Source: an uncultured Pelagibacteraceae bacterium (GTDB lineage Bacteria > Pseudomonadota > Alphaproteobacteria > Pelagibacterales > Pelagibacteraceae). Taken from it: a stretch of 60,322 bases of DNA. Positions 1 to 7,432 of the stretch are shown one piece after another. Position 1 is the stretch's first letter. Each line of letters opens with the position of its first letter. Where the stretch lies: assembly GCA_902619835.1 (NCBI GenBank), contig CACNFS010000006.1, positions 1 through 60,322 on the forward strand. Direction: 5' to 3'. A program made the position numbers and the translations under genes. Below the pieces are notes generated by a model. That model ran no database searches. It was given only the letters and a program-made list of their open reading frames with translations, and was not told where the DNA came from.

Positions 1-95
1 TCTAGACTGTTTAATATTTCAGTTTGTTTTTTATTTATCTCGAATTTATTTTTATTACAAAATTCACTAAAGGAGTTTTTTAGACTCGATGGCAT
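1..95 (-). CDS. 5' end of an unidentified protein, cut by the window edge (possibly AFG1/ZapE-type ATPase)
   Basis: An ATG at 95-93 shares one base with the galE stop codon (TAATG), and the frame stays open for 31 codons to the window edge. The visible protein begins MPSSLKNSFSEFC and is Lys/Asn-rich like its neighbours. No catalytic motif falls in the visible part. A short N-terminus ending in a Q-x3-L-x2-L pattern is reminiscent of AFG1/ZapE-family ATPases, which often open this way, but that is only a guess. The overlap implies translational coupling with galE. Confidence 0.4.
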   Translation of the reverse strand, partial: MPSSLKNSFSEFCNKNKFEINKKQTEILNSL

Positions 96-1066
96 TACTG
101 TCTTTTTTCCCAATTTATGCAACTTTTAACTATTGTATTTAAGTTATTAAATTTTGGTTTCCATTTGATAAAATTTTTTAACTTATTATTAGAAGCAATA
201 ATTTTAACTAGATCGCCTTTTCTTCTTTTTGAAACAAAGATCTCTACATTTTTTGAAGTTTGTTTTTTAAATGCTTTTGCAACTTCTAGGACTGAAATAC
301 CTTTATTATAACCACAATTAAGTGTTTTAGAGTTATTTAACTTATTTATCTTTTCCAAAACTTTATAATGAATTTCTGCTATGTCAGAAACGTGTATAAA
401 GTCTCTTATACAAGATCCATCTTTTGTATCGTAATTATCTCCATAAATTTTAAGAATAGGTCTTTTTTTAATAATTTCTCTCGAAAAATTTTTGAATAAA
501 TGGTCGCTTTTATTAATTAATCCAATTTTTCCAGAAGGGCTTGACCCTGCAATATTAAAATATCTGAGGATGCAGTAATTGATCTTATTTTTTTTGCAAA
601 ATCTTTTAATAATTTTTTCAGCTTGAATTTTCGTTTTTCCATAAATACTTTTTGGCTTAATAGTAGAATTTTCATTTACTTTATATTGACCATCTTTGTA
701 AACAGCTGCGGTTGAGGAAAAAACTAAGTTTTTTACTCCTGTATTTTCACATGCTTTTAATAAATTTTTAGTTCCTGAAACGTTATTCTTAAAATATTTT
801 TTTGGATATTTTTCTCCTTCTCCAATTATTAAATTTGCAGCTAAATGAATAACAGAGTCTATTTCGTTTTTTACGATTATTTCTCTAATTTTTTTAATTT
901 TTTGAATATCTACTTTAAAGAATTTAGCTTTTTTATTAATAAGTCTTCTATAACCGGTAGATAAATTGTCTGCTATAAAAATTTTTTTTTTATTTTTGAT
1001 TAAAACTTCTGAAATATGAGAACCTATGTAGCCAGCCCCTCCAGTAATAAGTATTTTTTTAATCAT
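95..1066 (-). CDS. galE: UDP-glucose 4-epimerase (GalE-type extended SDR)
   Basis: This 323-residue extended short-chain dehydrogenase interconverts UDP-glucose and UDP-galactose in the cytoplasm, supplying sugars for surface polysaccharide. The NAD-binding glycine motif GGAGYIGSH is at residues 9-17, the catalytic Ser/Thr stretch SST at 117-119 and the YxxxK dyad at Tyr142/Lys146. An R-D-F-I-H-V-S-D-I motif typical of GalE follows in the substrate-binding half. Length is slightly under the usual 330-340. It starts only 7 bp after the mature 3' end of a tRNA-Arg on the same strand, so it is probably read from the tRNA transcript. Other UDP-sugar epimerases share the fold, so substrate is likely rather than certain. 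Confidence 0.87.
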   Translation of the reverse strand: MIKKILITGGAGYIGSHISEVLIKNKKKIFIADNLSTGYRRLINKKAKFFKVDIQKIKKIREIIVKNEIDSVIHLAANLIIGEGEKYPKKYFKNNVSGTKNLLKACENTGVKNLVFSSTAAVYKDGQYKVNENSTIKPKSIYGKTKIQAEKIIKRFCKKNKINYCILRYFNIAGSSPSGKIGLINKSDHLFKNFSREIIKKRPILKIYGDNYDTKDGSCIRDFIHVSDIAEIHYKVLEKINKLNNSKTLNCGYNKGISVLEVAKAFKKQTSKNVEIFVSKRRKGDLVKIIASNNKLKNFIKWKPKFNNLNTIVKSCINWEKRQ

Positions 1067-1073
1067 ATTTGGT

Positions 1074-1150
1074 TGGCGCGCCCTGAAGGATTCGAACCTA
1101 CGACCCTCGGTTTAGAAAACCGATGCTCTATCCAGCTGAGCTAAGGGCGC
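1074..1150 (-). tRNA. tRNA-Arg, anticodon TCT, CCA encoded
   Basis: Read on the minus strand the gene starts GCGCCCTTAGCTC at 1150. It folds as a cloverleaf: acceptor GCGCCCT pairs with AGGGCGC, the D arm is CTCAGCTGGATAGAG, the anticodon stem is TCGGT/ACCGA with loop TTTCTAA (anticodon TCT), and the T loop is TTCGAAT. The T stem GTAGG/CCTTC has one U-U mismatch. Discriminator G and CCA are encoded at 1077-1074. It lies 18 bp after fbpC and 7 bp before galE, all on one strand. Confidence 0.96.
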
Positions 1151-1167
1151 TGAATAATTATATTTAC

Positions 1168-2238
1168 TTAAAAACATACTAGATGGTCAATATAAATCGG
1201 TGATTTAACACCGAATTGTTCTGACTGCTCGTGTTGATGAATGTGATGGGAGTGAACAAATACAGGTAAATGCTCACCTTTTTTAGTCTTTAAAGTGTAA
1301 ATAAAATTTGTTCCTCTAAATTTTCTGTCAACTACTTCTAATTTTAGTTTACTTTGATCATCGTGAATTAAGTCCTCAGGCTGTAAAAGTAACTTAACCT
1401 TTGATCCAGATGGAAAATTATTTGATAATTTCCCTCTTATTTCACCTAGTTCTTCATGTTTAAGCCTATGAACCGCACACTCACTATCTACTACCTGAAC
1501 ATCTATAAAAATTCCTTTATTTAAAAAATTTGCAACATCAATTGAATTTGGTTCATGATGCACATTATAAGGTATATCGTATTGCTTCAATTCTTGGTCT
1601 AAAATAATTCCGCATTTATCAGCCATCGAAAAAGCCTCATATGAATCATGTGTTACAATAATAGTTGTTAAATTTATTCTTTTTAACAGTTTTTTTACAG
1701 ACACCTGTATTTCTTCCTTTAAACTTTGATCTATATTTGAGAATGGCTCGTCTAATAATAATAAATCAGGTTTAGACATTAAAGATCTAGCTAACGAAAC
1801 ACGTTGTGCTTCTCCAGCACTTATTTGATGAGGGTATTTTTCTAATATAGGTTCAATTCTCAGTAATTTAATTATTTCCTTAACATCTAAATTTGAACCA
1901 TATCCGTTAGATCTTTTTTCTCCAAAGTTTATATTATCGATAACTTTATAATTAGGGAAGAGAGAGTTATCTTGAAAAGAAAGAGCTACATTCCTTTTTT
2001 CAGGTTCTATATGAATTTCTTCAGAGGCTAAAATTGTATCTCTAAGTTTTATTTTACCTTTGCTAAGTTTTTGTAAACCTGCAATAGTTCTTAAAATAGT
2101 GGTTTTGCCTATTCCAGAAGGACCCAGCAATGAAACTATCTCACCTTGTTTTTCTATGACTAAATTTACATTATTTACTTTGTTTTTTTCACTAGCAGTA
2201 AAGTTTCCGTTCTGAATCTCAAAAAAATTTTCAGGCAT
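1168..2238 (-). CDS. fbpC: Ferric iron ABC transporter, ATP-binding protein
   Basis: This 356-residue ATPase energises Fe(III) import with FbpA and FbpB. Walker A GPSGIGKTT is at residues 39-47, followed by a Q loop (SFQDNSLFP), a variant signature ISAGEAQR instead of LSGGQ, Walker B LLLLDEPFSNID and the switch histidine in THD. The last ~120 residues form a TOBE-like regulatory extension, the size expected for FbpC/PotA-type proteins. It is the last gene of the fbpA-fbpB-fbpC set, starting 12 bp after the fbpB stop. Related ATPases carry other substrates; the iron call rests on the FbpA-like neighbour and the Fur-like boxes upstream. Confidence 0.87.
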   Translation of the reverse strand: MPENFFEIQNGNFTASEKNKVNNVNLVIEKQGEIVSLLGPSGIGKTTILRTIAGLQKLSKGKIKLRDTILASEEIHIEPEKRNVALSFQDNSLFPNYKVIDNINFGEKRSNGYGSNLDVKEIIKLLRIEPILEKYPHQISAGEAQRVSLARSLMSKPDLLLLDEPFSNIDQSLKEEIQVSVKKLLKRINLTTIIVTHDSYEAFSMADKCGIILDQELKQYDIPYNVHHEPNSIDVANFLNKGIFIDVQVVDSECAVHRLKHEELGEIRGKLSNNFPSGSKVKLLLQPEDLIHDDQSKLKLEVVDRKFRGTNFIYTLKTKKGEHLPVFVHSHHIHQHEQSEQFGVKSPIYIDHLVCF

Positions 2239-2250
2239 TACCTGATTATA

Positions 2251-3867
2251 TTAATTTTTTTTAGAAAGTATATATTTAGATGAAAGAAGTATCAAAATTG
2301 TAGACCAAAATATTAAAAAAAGAGATGGTAATGCAGCTGCTTCTAGAAGATCTTGAGAAGCGTAGATATAAGCCTGAGTAGCAAATGTTTCAAAATTAAA
2401 AGGTCTCAAAATCATTGTCATAGGTAATTCTTTAATTACTTCCAGGGAAATCAATAAAATTATTAAAATTATATTAGTGCTTAAATAAGGAACATGGATT
2501 TTTAAAAATGTGTTTATCTTAGAATAACCAAGAAGATAAGCGCTTTCGTCAATTGAATTATTAATTTTTTCATAACTTGACTTTATTCCGTTAAAAGATA
2601 ATGAAAAAAATCTGATAAAATATGCTAATAATAATCCAAAAATCGATCCTATGAACAAACTCTTTGAACTTTTAAAATCGAAATTATTTGTAAGTAAATC
2701 ACTTAAGTTAGAAAAGAAAGTAATAAAGGCAACTGCTAGAATGACTCCTGGTATTGCATACCCAGAAATGGAAAAAGTTGTAAGGTAATTTAGAATTTTG
2801 CTTTTTGATATTCTGCTTCCATAATTTATAAATAGAGAAATAATTACAATTAAAGCACTAGCTAACCCCACTAGCATCAAAGTATTTAAGTTAATTTTAA
2901 ATATATCAATGTCTTGAATATATTTTGGAAATTTTACTGTCCAATAAATCATTTGAGAAACTGGAAAAATGAAACTCAATAAAAAGATCAAAGAACAAAT
3001 AGCAACTGGAATTATAGACTTTTTTCCAGTTAATTTAATTTTAGTAATTGACTTAAAACCCCGACCTGGTTGATGGTATTTTGCTTCTTTTCTAGAGTAA
3101 ATTTCTATTGAAAAAAGTAAGAGGATAAAAATAAGTAATATAAAAGATATCTGATTGGCTGTATTTAAGTCATCAAAAGACAGCCACGAATTATAAATTC
3201 CAGTAGTTAATGTATTCACACTAAAAAATGATACAGTTCCAAAATCTGATAAGCATTCCATTGATACTAAAGCTAAACCTGCAATGATTGCAGGTCTTGC
3301 TGAGGGCAAAACTATTCTTAAAAAAGTTTCCTTTGATGAAAGACCAAGATTTTTTCCTACTTCAATATAATTATTCGATTGATAATAAAATGATGCTCTC
3401 GTTAATACATAAACATATGGAAACAAAGAAAATGATATAGATATTATAGCTCCAATTAATCCATCTATTTTTGGAATAGCTGTATTATAATTATTTTCAC
3501 CAAATAGAAATGTTAATAATGAAAAAGCCGTACCATAATTTTCAAAAAAAGCAATTATTGAAAATGCATAAATATAACCTGGAACTGCGAATGATAAAAT
3601 CAGTGCCCAACTAAAAAAATTGGATAAAGGAAAATCATAAAAAGATACAAAGTATGCAGAAAAAATACCAAGAATAAAAGTAAAAAAAATTACGAATAAT
3701 AAGATTGTTATTGAGTTAAAAATATAATCAAGCAAAAAAGTTTCTTTTAAAATATAGAAATAATTACTTGTTTCGTTAAAAAAGCTTAAAAAAACTGTAA
3801 TAATAGGCATAGCAACCACTGCAGCTACAATTAGTGATCCAAAAAACCATATATTATATTTTGTCAT
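2251..3867 (-). CDS. fbpB: Ferric iron ABC transporter, fused permease (FbpB/FutB type)
   Basis: A 538-residue inner-membrane protein made of two tandem permease halves, with about 12 hydrophobic segments. Each half has an EAA-type loop for the ATPase: first half around GKNLGLSSKETFLRIVLP, second half around AYLLGYSKINTFLKIHVP. This duplicated layout is characteristic of ferric iron permeases of the FbpB/SfuB/HitB family. It lies between the binding-protein and ATPase genes. The 278 bp between fbpA and fbpB hold an inverted repeat and no convincing gene, so fbpB expression may be set separately from fbpA. Confidence 0.88.
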   Translation of the reverse strand: MTKYNIWFFGSLIVAAVVAMPIITVFLSFFNETSNYFYILKETFLLDYIFNSITILLFVIFFTFILGIFSAYFVSFYDFPLSNFFSWALILSFAVPGYIYAFSIIAFFENYGTAFSLLTFLFGENNYNTAIPKIDGLIGAIISISFSLFPYVYVLTRASFYYQSNNYIEVGKNLGLSSKETFLRIVLPSARPAIIAGLALVSMECLSDFGTVSFFSVNTLTTGIYNSWLSFDDLNTANQISFILLIFILLLFSIEIYSRKEAKYHQPGRGFKSITKIKLTGKKSIIPVAICSLIFLLSFIFPVSQMIYWTVKFPKYIQDIDIFKINLNTLMLVGLASALIVIISLFINYGSRISKSKILNYLTTFSISGYAIPGVILAVAFITFFSNLSDLLTNNFDFKSSKSLFIGSIFGLLLAYFIRFFSLSFNGIKSSYEKINNSIDESAYLLGYSKINTFLKIHVPYLSTNIILIILLISLEVIKELPMTMILRPFNFETFATQAYIYASQDLLEAAALPSLFLIFWSTILILLSSKYILSKKN

Positions 3868-3892
3868 TAATTAATTTTGTTCCCATATAAAG

Positions 3893-3948
3893 TTCTCTGG
3901 CTAAAGCGGCTTGAGTGTAGAATATAGCTAGCATTTAAAGCCAGAGAA
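3893..3948. repeat. 10-bp inverted repeat with 36-nt spacer between fbpA and fbpB
   Basis: TTCTCTGGCT at 3893-3902 is perfectly complementary to AGCCAGAGAA at 3939-3948. The spacer contains a GCTAGC palindrome. On the minus strand an internal AAGCC could compete with the outer arm for GGCTT, so two exclusive folds are possible. A 10-bp palindrome TTGACGTCAA follows at 3950-3959. There is no T-run, so it does not look like an intrinsic terminator. The rest of 3868-4145 contains only a 35-codon frame without a ribosome binding site. It may be an mRNA-processing or leader structure in the fbp transcript; function unknown. Confidence 0.6.
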
Positions 3949-4145
3949 ATTGACGTCAAACTTTTAATCTTTTTTAAACATTGAGGATACTATTACTTTT
4001 ACTTCCTCAATTTTAATTTCAGAAACCTTTCTATTGGAGATTTTCTGCTCCATTTTTCTGGCTTCTGACATACAAGGCGAACAACCCGATTTTAATTTAT
4101 TCAAGTTAATTCCTTTTTTAATTGATCGCCTCATATAATTAATAA

Positions 4146-5165
4146 CTATTTCCAGCCTGCTGCTGTCATTACTTCTAAAGCATCGGCTTGTCTTTTTCCG
4201 TAATTAACAACTTTTGTTTTTAGATCTTGTTTAAAATCTAATCCCATATTTACAACAAGTGGATGTGGAGACACACCTTTAATCATTGGATACTCAAAAG
4301 TATTATTTACAATATGATTTTGAGCTTCCTCACTTAATAAGAACTCAACTAATTTTATTGCATTAGCTTTATTAGGCGCACCTTTAACAAGTCCAGCGCC
4401 ACTAATGTTCATATGAGTTCCTCTTCCATCTTGATTTGGAAAGAAAGGTTTTACTTTTTTTGCAGCGGCTTGCTGTTCTGGTCCTTTTTTTCCAGAAAGC
4501 ATTAGAGCTAAGTAATAAGTATTAGCTACAGCTATATCTGCTTCACCTGCTGCAACAGCAAGTATCTGAGCTCTATCATTTCCCTTTGGAGATCTAGCCA
4601 TATTTGAGACCATACCTTTTGACCAATCAGCTATTTTACCTTTTCCATTATTTTTAATTAATGAGGCAACCAGTGATTGATTGTAAATATTGTTTGAAGC
4701 TCTAATTACTAATCTACCTTTCCATTTAGGATCAGCTAAACTTTCATAAGTTAAACCAGCTAATTCTGCACCGCTCACTCTTTCCGGAGCAAAATATACA
4801 ATTCGGGCTCTCTTAGCTATACCAGTCCATTTTGATGTTCTGAAGTTACTTGGTACAGCAGATTTAATAGCTGCACTAGTAAGTCCCCCTTGAAGATTAG
4901 CTTCAAAAGCACCAAGTCTTCCAGCATCAGCAGTGATGTATAGATCTGCTTGGCTATCAGCTCCCTCTTCAATTATCCTTTTTTCTAAAGCACCTGACTT
5001 TCCTGATACAACGTTTACTTTTATTCCTGTTTTAGCAGTAAACTTTTCATAAAGTTGAATATCAGAGTCATAATGCCTAGCGCTAAATATATTTACTTCA
5101 TTTGAAAATAGACTTCCTGCAAATACAACTAAAAATAAATAGCTGATTAATATAGTTTTTTTCAT
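4146..5165 (-). CDS. fbpA: Periplasmic ferric iron-binding protein
   Basis: A 339-residue precursor: residues 1-22 are a signal peptide (KK, then a hydrophobic core ending near S-L-F-S-N). The mature start NIFSARHYDSD is typical of FbpA/FutA-type Fe(III)-binding proteins, and the iron-binding tyrosine pair lies in NTYY (Tyr217/Tyr218), with Tyr32 a likely further ligand. It captures Fe(III) in the periplasm and delivers it to FbpB/FbpC, encoded downstream. The start codon is 17 bp from the nearer of two Fur-like palindromes, which predicts iron repression. Confidence 0.9.
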   Translation of the reverse strand: MKKTILISYLFLVVFAGSLFSNEVNIFSARHYDSDIQLYEKFTAKTGIKVNVVSGKSGALEKRIIEEGADSQADLYITADAGRLGAFEANLQGGLTSAAIKSAVPSNFRTSKWTGIAKRARIVYFAPERVSGAELAGLTYESLADPKWKGRLVIRASNNIYNQSLVASLIKNNGKGKIADWSKGMVSNMARSPKGNDRAQILAVAAGEADIAVANTYYLALMLSGKKGPEQQAAAKKVKPFFPNQDGRGTHMNISGAGLVKGAPNKANAIKLVEFLLSEEAQNHIVNNTFEYPMIKGVSPHPLVVNMGLDFKQDLKTKVVNYGKRQADALEVMTAAGWK

Positions 5166-5182
5166 TTATTTCGCTCGTTATT

Positions 5183-5201
5183 GATAATGATTATCATTTA
5201 C
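5183..5201. promoter_or_regulatory. Fur-box-like operator 1 upstream of fbpA
   Basis: GATAATGATTATCATT at 5183-5198 closely matches the classical 19-bp Fur consensus (GATAATGATAATCATTATC). It sits 17 bp before the fbpA start codon, where a bound repressor would block transcription or initiation. Protein identity (Fur, or another metal regulator of that family) is inferred. Confidence 0.8.
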
Positions 5202-5209
5202 AATAAAAT

Positions 5210-5228
5210 GAGAATGATTATCATTTGC
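5210..5228. promoter_or_regulatory. Fur-box-like operator 2 upstream of fbpA
   Basis: GAGAATGATTATCATT at 5210-5225 repeats operator 1 with one core change, at a centre spacing of 27 bp. Two boxes in series suggest cooperative binding. The pair lies in the 129 bp shared with the start of a small divergent gene at 5295. Confidence 0.78.
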
Positions 5229-5294
5229 ATAATTGACGCACTCATCAATAGCATAATCTGTTGATAACTCGGTAAAAATGAAGTTAATAGAAGA

Positions 5295-5510
5295 ATGTTG
5301 CAAATTAATCCAAAAAAATTCAAAAATATTGAAAACAAATCTATTCCCTCACCTTTAAGACCTAAATTCAGAAATAAAGCTGATACAAATATTTATTTTC
5401 TTTCAAAAAGAAAATTTCAAAGTGAAAAAAAACAATTATTAATAAAAAATATCAAATTTGTTACAATAACTGTAATTTTAATAGTTGGCGGATACTTTTT
5501 ATCTAATTAA
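5295..5510 (+). CDS. Small single-pass membrane protein, unknown function
   Basis: A 71-residue protein that I do not recognise. The first ~50 residues are basic and hydrophilic (KKFKN, KRKFQ), and residues 52-70 form one hydrophobic segment (VTITVILIVGGYFL) at the C-terminus, so it is probably C-tail anchored with the basic part in the cytoplasm. A purine-rich AGAAGA precedes the ATG. It is divergent from fbpA and shares the Fur-box region; whether it is iron regulated is open. Its last 8 bp overlap the end of the convergent hydratase gene. Confidence 0.6.
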   Translation: MLQINPKKFKNIENKSIPSPLRPKFRNKADTNIYFLSKRKFQSEKKQLLIKNIKFVTITVILIVGGYFLSN

Positions 5511-6279
5511 TTTTAGTTCTAACAGATCCTAATTTTTCAATTTTACCTTTATAAATACCTTTGCCAAGAATTGGGACAACCCCAACAGAAGAACCAGTAA
5601 AAACATAAAAATCTTTATCATGTTTTATTTTATCTTTCTGTAGCTTTTTTAAAACAAATAATAAAGAGTTCATAGGATTTATATAAACAGTATTAGTATT
5701 CCCGTTTACTGATTGTTTAATCTTTGAGTTAGAAATATTGGTTTTTAAGTTATTCACATTATTGTTTTTAAATTTCTTTTTTGGGCCAACAACAAATTTC
5801 ACATTAGCTCCAAAATCAGAACATAAGTCTCCAAAACTTTTTATCCCTTTTTTCTTTTGCCTGTATCCAACCACTTCAATACATGGAGCGATATAATTTA
5901 TAAATTTGTTCATATTCTTTTTTGAGATTTTCTGTTTTAATTTGAAAAAATTTTTTTTAAGAATATAGCATACTTCAAGTTCAATTCCCAAAGTATATTT
6001 ATTAATTTTAACAGGTTTATTATTTTTAAGAACGTTGTGTTTATATACAGAGGCATAAAAAGGTTCTTTCTCTTTAAGTTTTTTTATAACAGGTATCCCG
6101 GTTCCTCCTGCCTTAAATCCGATAATCGGTTTTTTAATTTTGCTCTCACACAATTTTCTAAATTTTTGAGCATTTGTAAGTTTTTTTGTATATTTTTTAG
6201 AAATAGGGTTAATTATTTTGTTTTTAAGAAAAGCTTTAGCAAGTCTATTAGCAACAAGATTTGAGTATTTATCTTTCAT
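5503..6279 (-). CDS. 2-keto-4-pentenoate hydratase / fumarylacetoacetate hydrolase-fold enzyme
   Basis: A 258-residue member of the MhpD/FAH superfamily, metal-dependent enzymes hydrating or cleaving 2-keto acids. Visible family features are the G-F-K-A-G segment (near 53-57), the acidic metal-site motif G-I-E-L-E-V around residue 100, and a C-terminal V-F-T-G-S-S-V-G-V-V-P segment typical of hydratases/decarboxylases. Its ATG overlaps the pfkA stop (TAATG), so it is co-translated with phosphofructokinase. A second paralogue of similar length lies at 44302-45081. Substrate cannot be assigned. Confidence 0.72.
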   Translation of the reverse strand: MKDKYSNLVANRLAKAFLKNKIINPISKKYTKKLTNAQKFRKLCESKIKKPIIGFKAGGTGIPVIKKLKEKEPFYASVYKHNVLKNNKPVKINKYTLGIELEVCYILKKNFFKLKQKISKKNMNKFINYIAPCIEVVGYRQKKKGIKSFGDLCSDFGANVKFVVGPKKKFKNNNVNNLKTNISNSKIKQSVNGNTNTVYINPMNSLLFVLKKLQKDKIKHDKDFYVFTGSSVGVVPILGKGIYKGKIEKLGSVRTKIN

Positions 6280-7367
6280 TAAATATCATCTCCTATATAA
6301 ATACCTAATGAGAGAGCTGTTTCTACTAAAGAATCTTTTCTTTCAACATTTTTATATGTTTTTATACCTTCATCAATAGGAACATCTACTACTCTTCTAT
6401 CTCTCCATGCAACCATTCGATCAAATTTTTTTTGATTTAACAGATCTACAGCATAAACTCCAAAGGCGCTAGCTAAAATTCTATCGCTAGCTGTTGGGGG
6501 AGCCCCTCTTTGAACGTGGCCGAGTGAAGTAACTCTACATTCAACCTCTGTTTTCTTCATTAATTCCTGAGCTATATAATCTCCGATACCACCAAGTCTT
6601 TGTTCTCCATCCATATATTTGTGAACTACTCTTGAACCATCTTCCTTTTTTACCGCCTCTGCAACTATAATTAACGAATGTTGAATATCATTTTTTTTCA
6701 TAGAATTTAGTTTTTTAATTATTCCATCTATTGAATATTTAATCTCCGGAATCAAAATAATATCAGCGCCACCCGCAATTCCAGCGTTTAATGCTATATG
6801 TCCGGCATCTCGACCCATGACCTCAAGTATCATAGATCTTCTATGGCTAGCTGCTGTAGATTGTAAATTATCTAATGCTTGGGTTGCAACATCTACTGCG
6901 GTATGAAAACCTATCGAACTTTCTGTGGCTCCTACATCGTTATCTATTGTTTTTGGGATAGCTACAATTTTCATGTCACCGTCTTTGGCTAATCTTTTTA
7001 AAATTTGCATACTTCCGTCTCCACCGATGATTATTAAACCATCAAGTTTCATTGAATGGTATCCTTGAATTATTTCTTTTGATTTATCAACGTATTTGCC
7101 ATCATTTGTTGGAATTTTAAAGGGATTTCCTTTATTTGTAGATCCCAAAAATGTTCCTCCTTGTCTTAATAAATATCCTCCAAAAGTTTTATGAGTCAGC
7201 TGCATAACATCTACCGGACGTTTGATTAATCCAGCTGTGCCGTCTCTAATTCCGTATACATCCATCTTATATTTATTTTTTGCTCTATAAAAAATTGATC
7301 TAATCGCTGCATTTAGACCTCCACAATCCCCTCCGCTCGTTAAAATTCCTATTCTTTTATTGCTCAT
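6279..7367 (-). CDS. pfkA: 6-phosphofructokinase (PfkA family, Gly/Lys signature)
   Basis: A 362-residue phosphofructokinase making fructose 1,6-bisphosphate. The N-terminal loop is LTSGGDCGGLNA (9-20), the nucleotide motif is GGDGS (115-119) and the catalytic loop is PKTIDND (138-144; Asp142 base). Gly118 corresponds to E. coli residue 104, usually Gly in ATP enzymes and Asp in PPi enzymes; Lys139 corresponds to residue 124, usually Gly in ATP enzymes and Lys in PPi enzymes. This mixed signature resembles the so-called group III ATP-PFKs, so the phosphoryl donor is best left open. It is divergent from pyruvate kinase across 65 bp and couples to the downstream hydratase gene. Confidence 0.9.
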   Translation of the reverse strand: MSNKRIGILTSGGDCGGLNAAIRSIFYRAKNKYKMDVYGIRDGTAGLIKRPVDVMQLTHKTFGGYLLRQGGTFLGSTNKGNPFKIPTNDGKYVDKSKEIIQGYHSMKLDGLIIIGGDGSMQILKRLAKDGDMKIVAIPKTIDNDVGATESSIGFHTAVDVATQALDNLQSTAASHRRSMILEVMGRDAGHIALNAGIAGGADIILIPEIKYSIDGIIKKLNSMKKNDIQHSLIIVAEAVKKEDGSRVVHKYMDGEQRLGGIGDYIAQELMKKTEVECRVTSLGHVQRGAPPTASDRILASAFGVYAVDLLNQKKFDRMVAWRDRRVVDVPIDEGIKTYKNVERKDSLVETALSLGIYIGDDI

Positions 7368-7432
7368 TTAAATTAATTTTTCTTTAATATTTTTTTTTAA
7401 GAGAAGTGGTGTTATAACATAAAAATCTCTTA

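Noticed and set aside
4000-4135. Possible small Cys-containing peptide between fbpA and fbpB
   Set aside because: The frame from the ATG at 4135 stops after about 34 codons and reads a different frame from the region that looked like a CxxC; the remaining 35-codon frame has no ribosome binding site.
5255-5285. TTATCAACA-like DnaA box near the Fur boxes
   Set aside because: A single near-match without a cluster, DnaA or dnaN genes, or an AT-rich unwinding pattern distinct from background does not support an origin.
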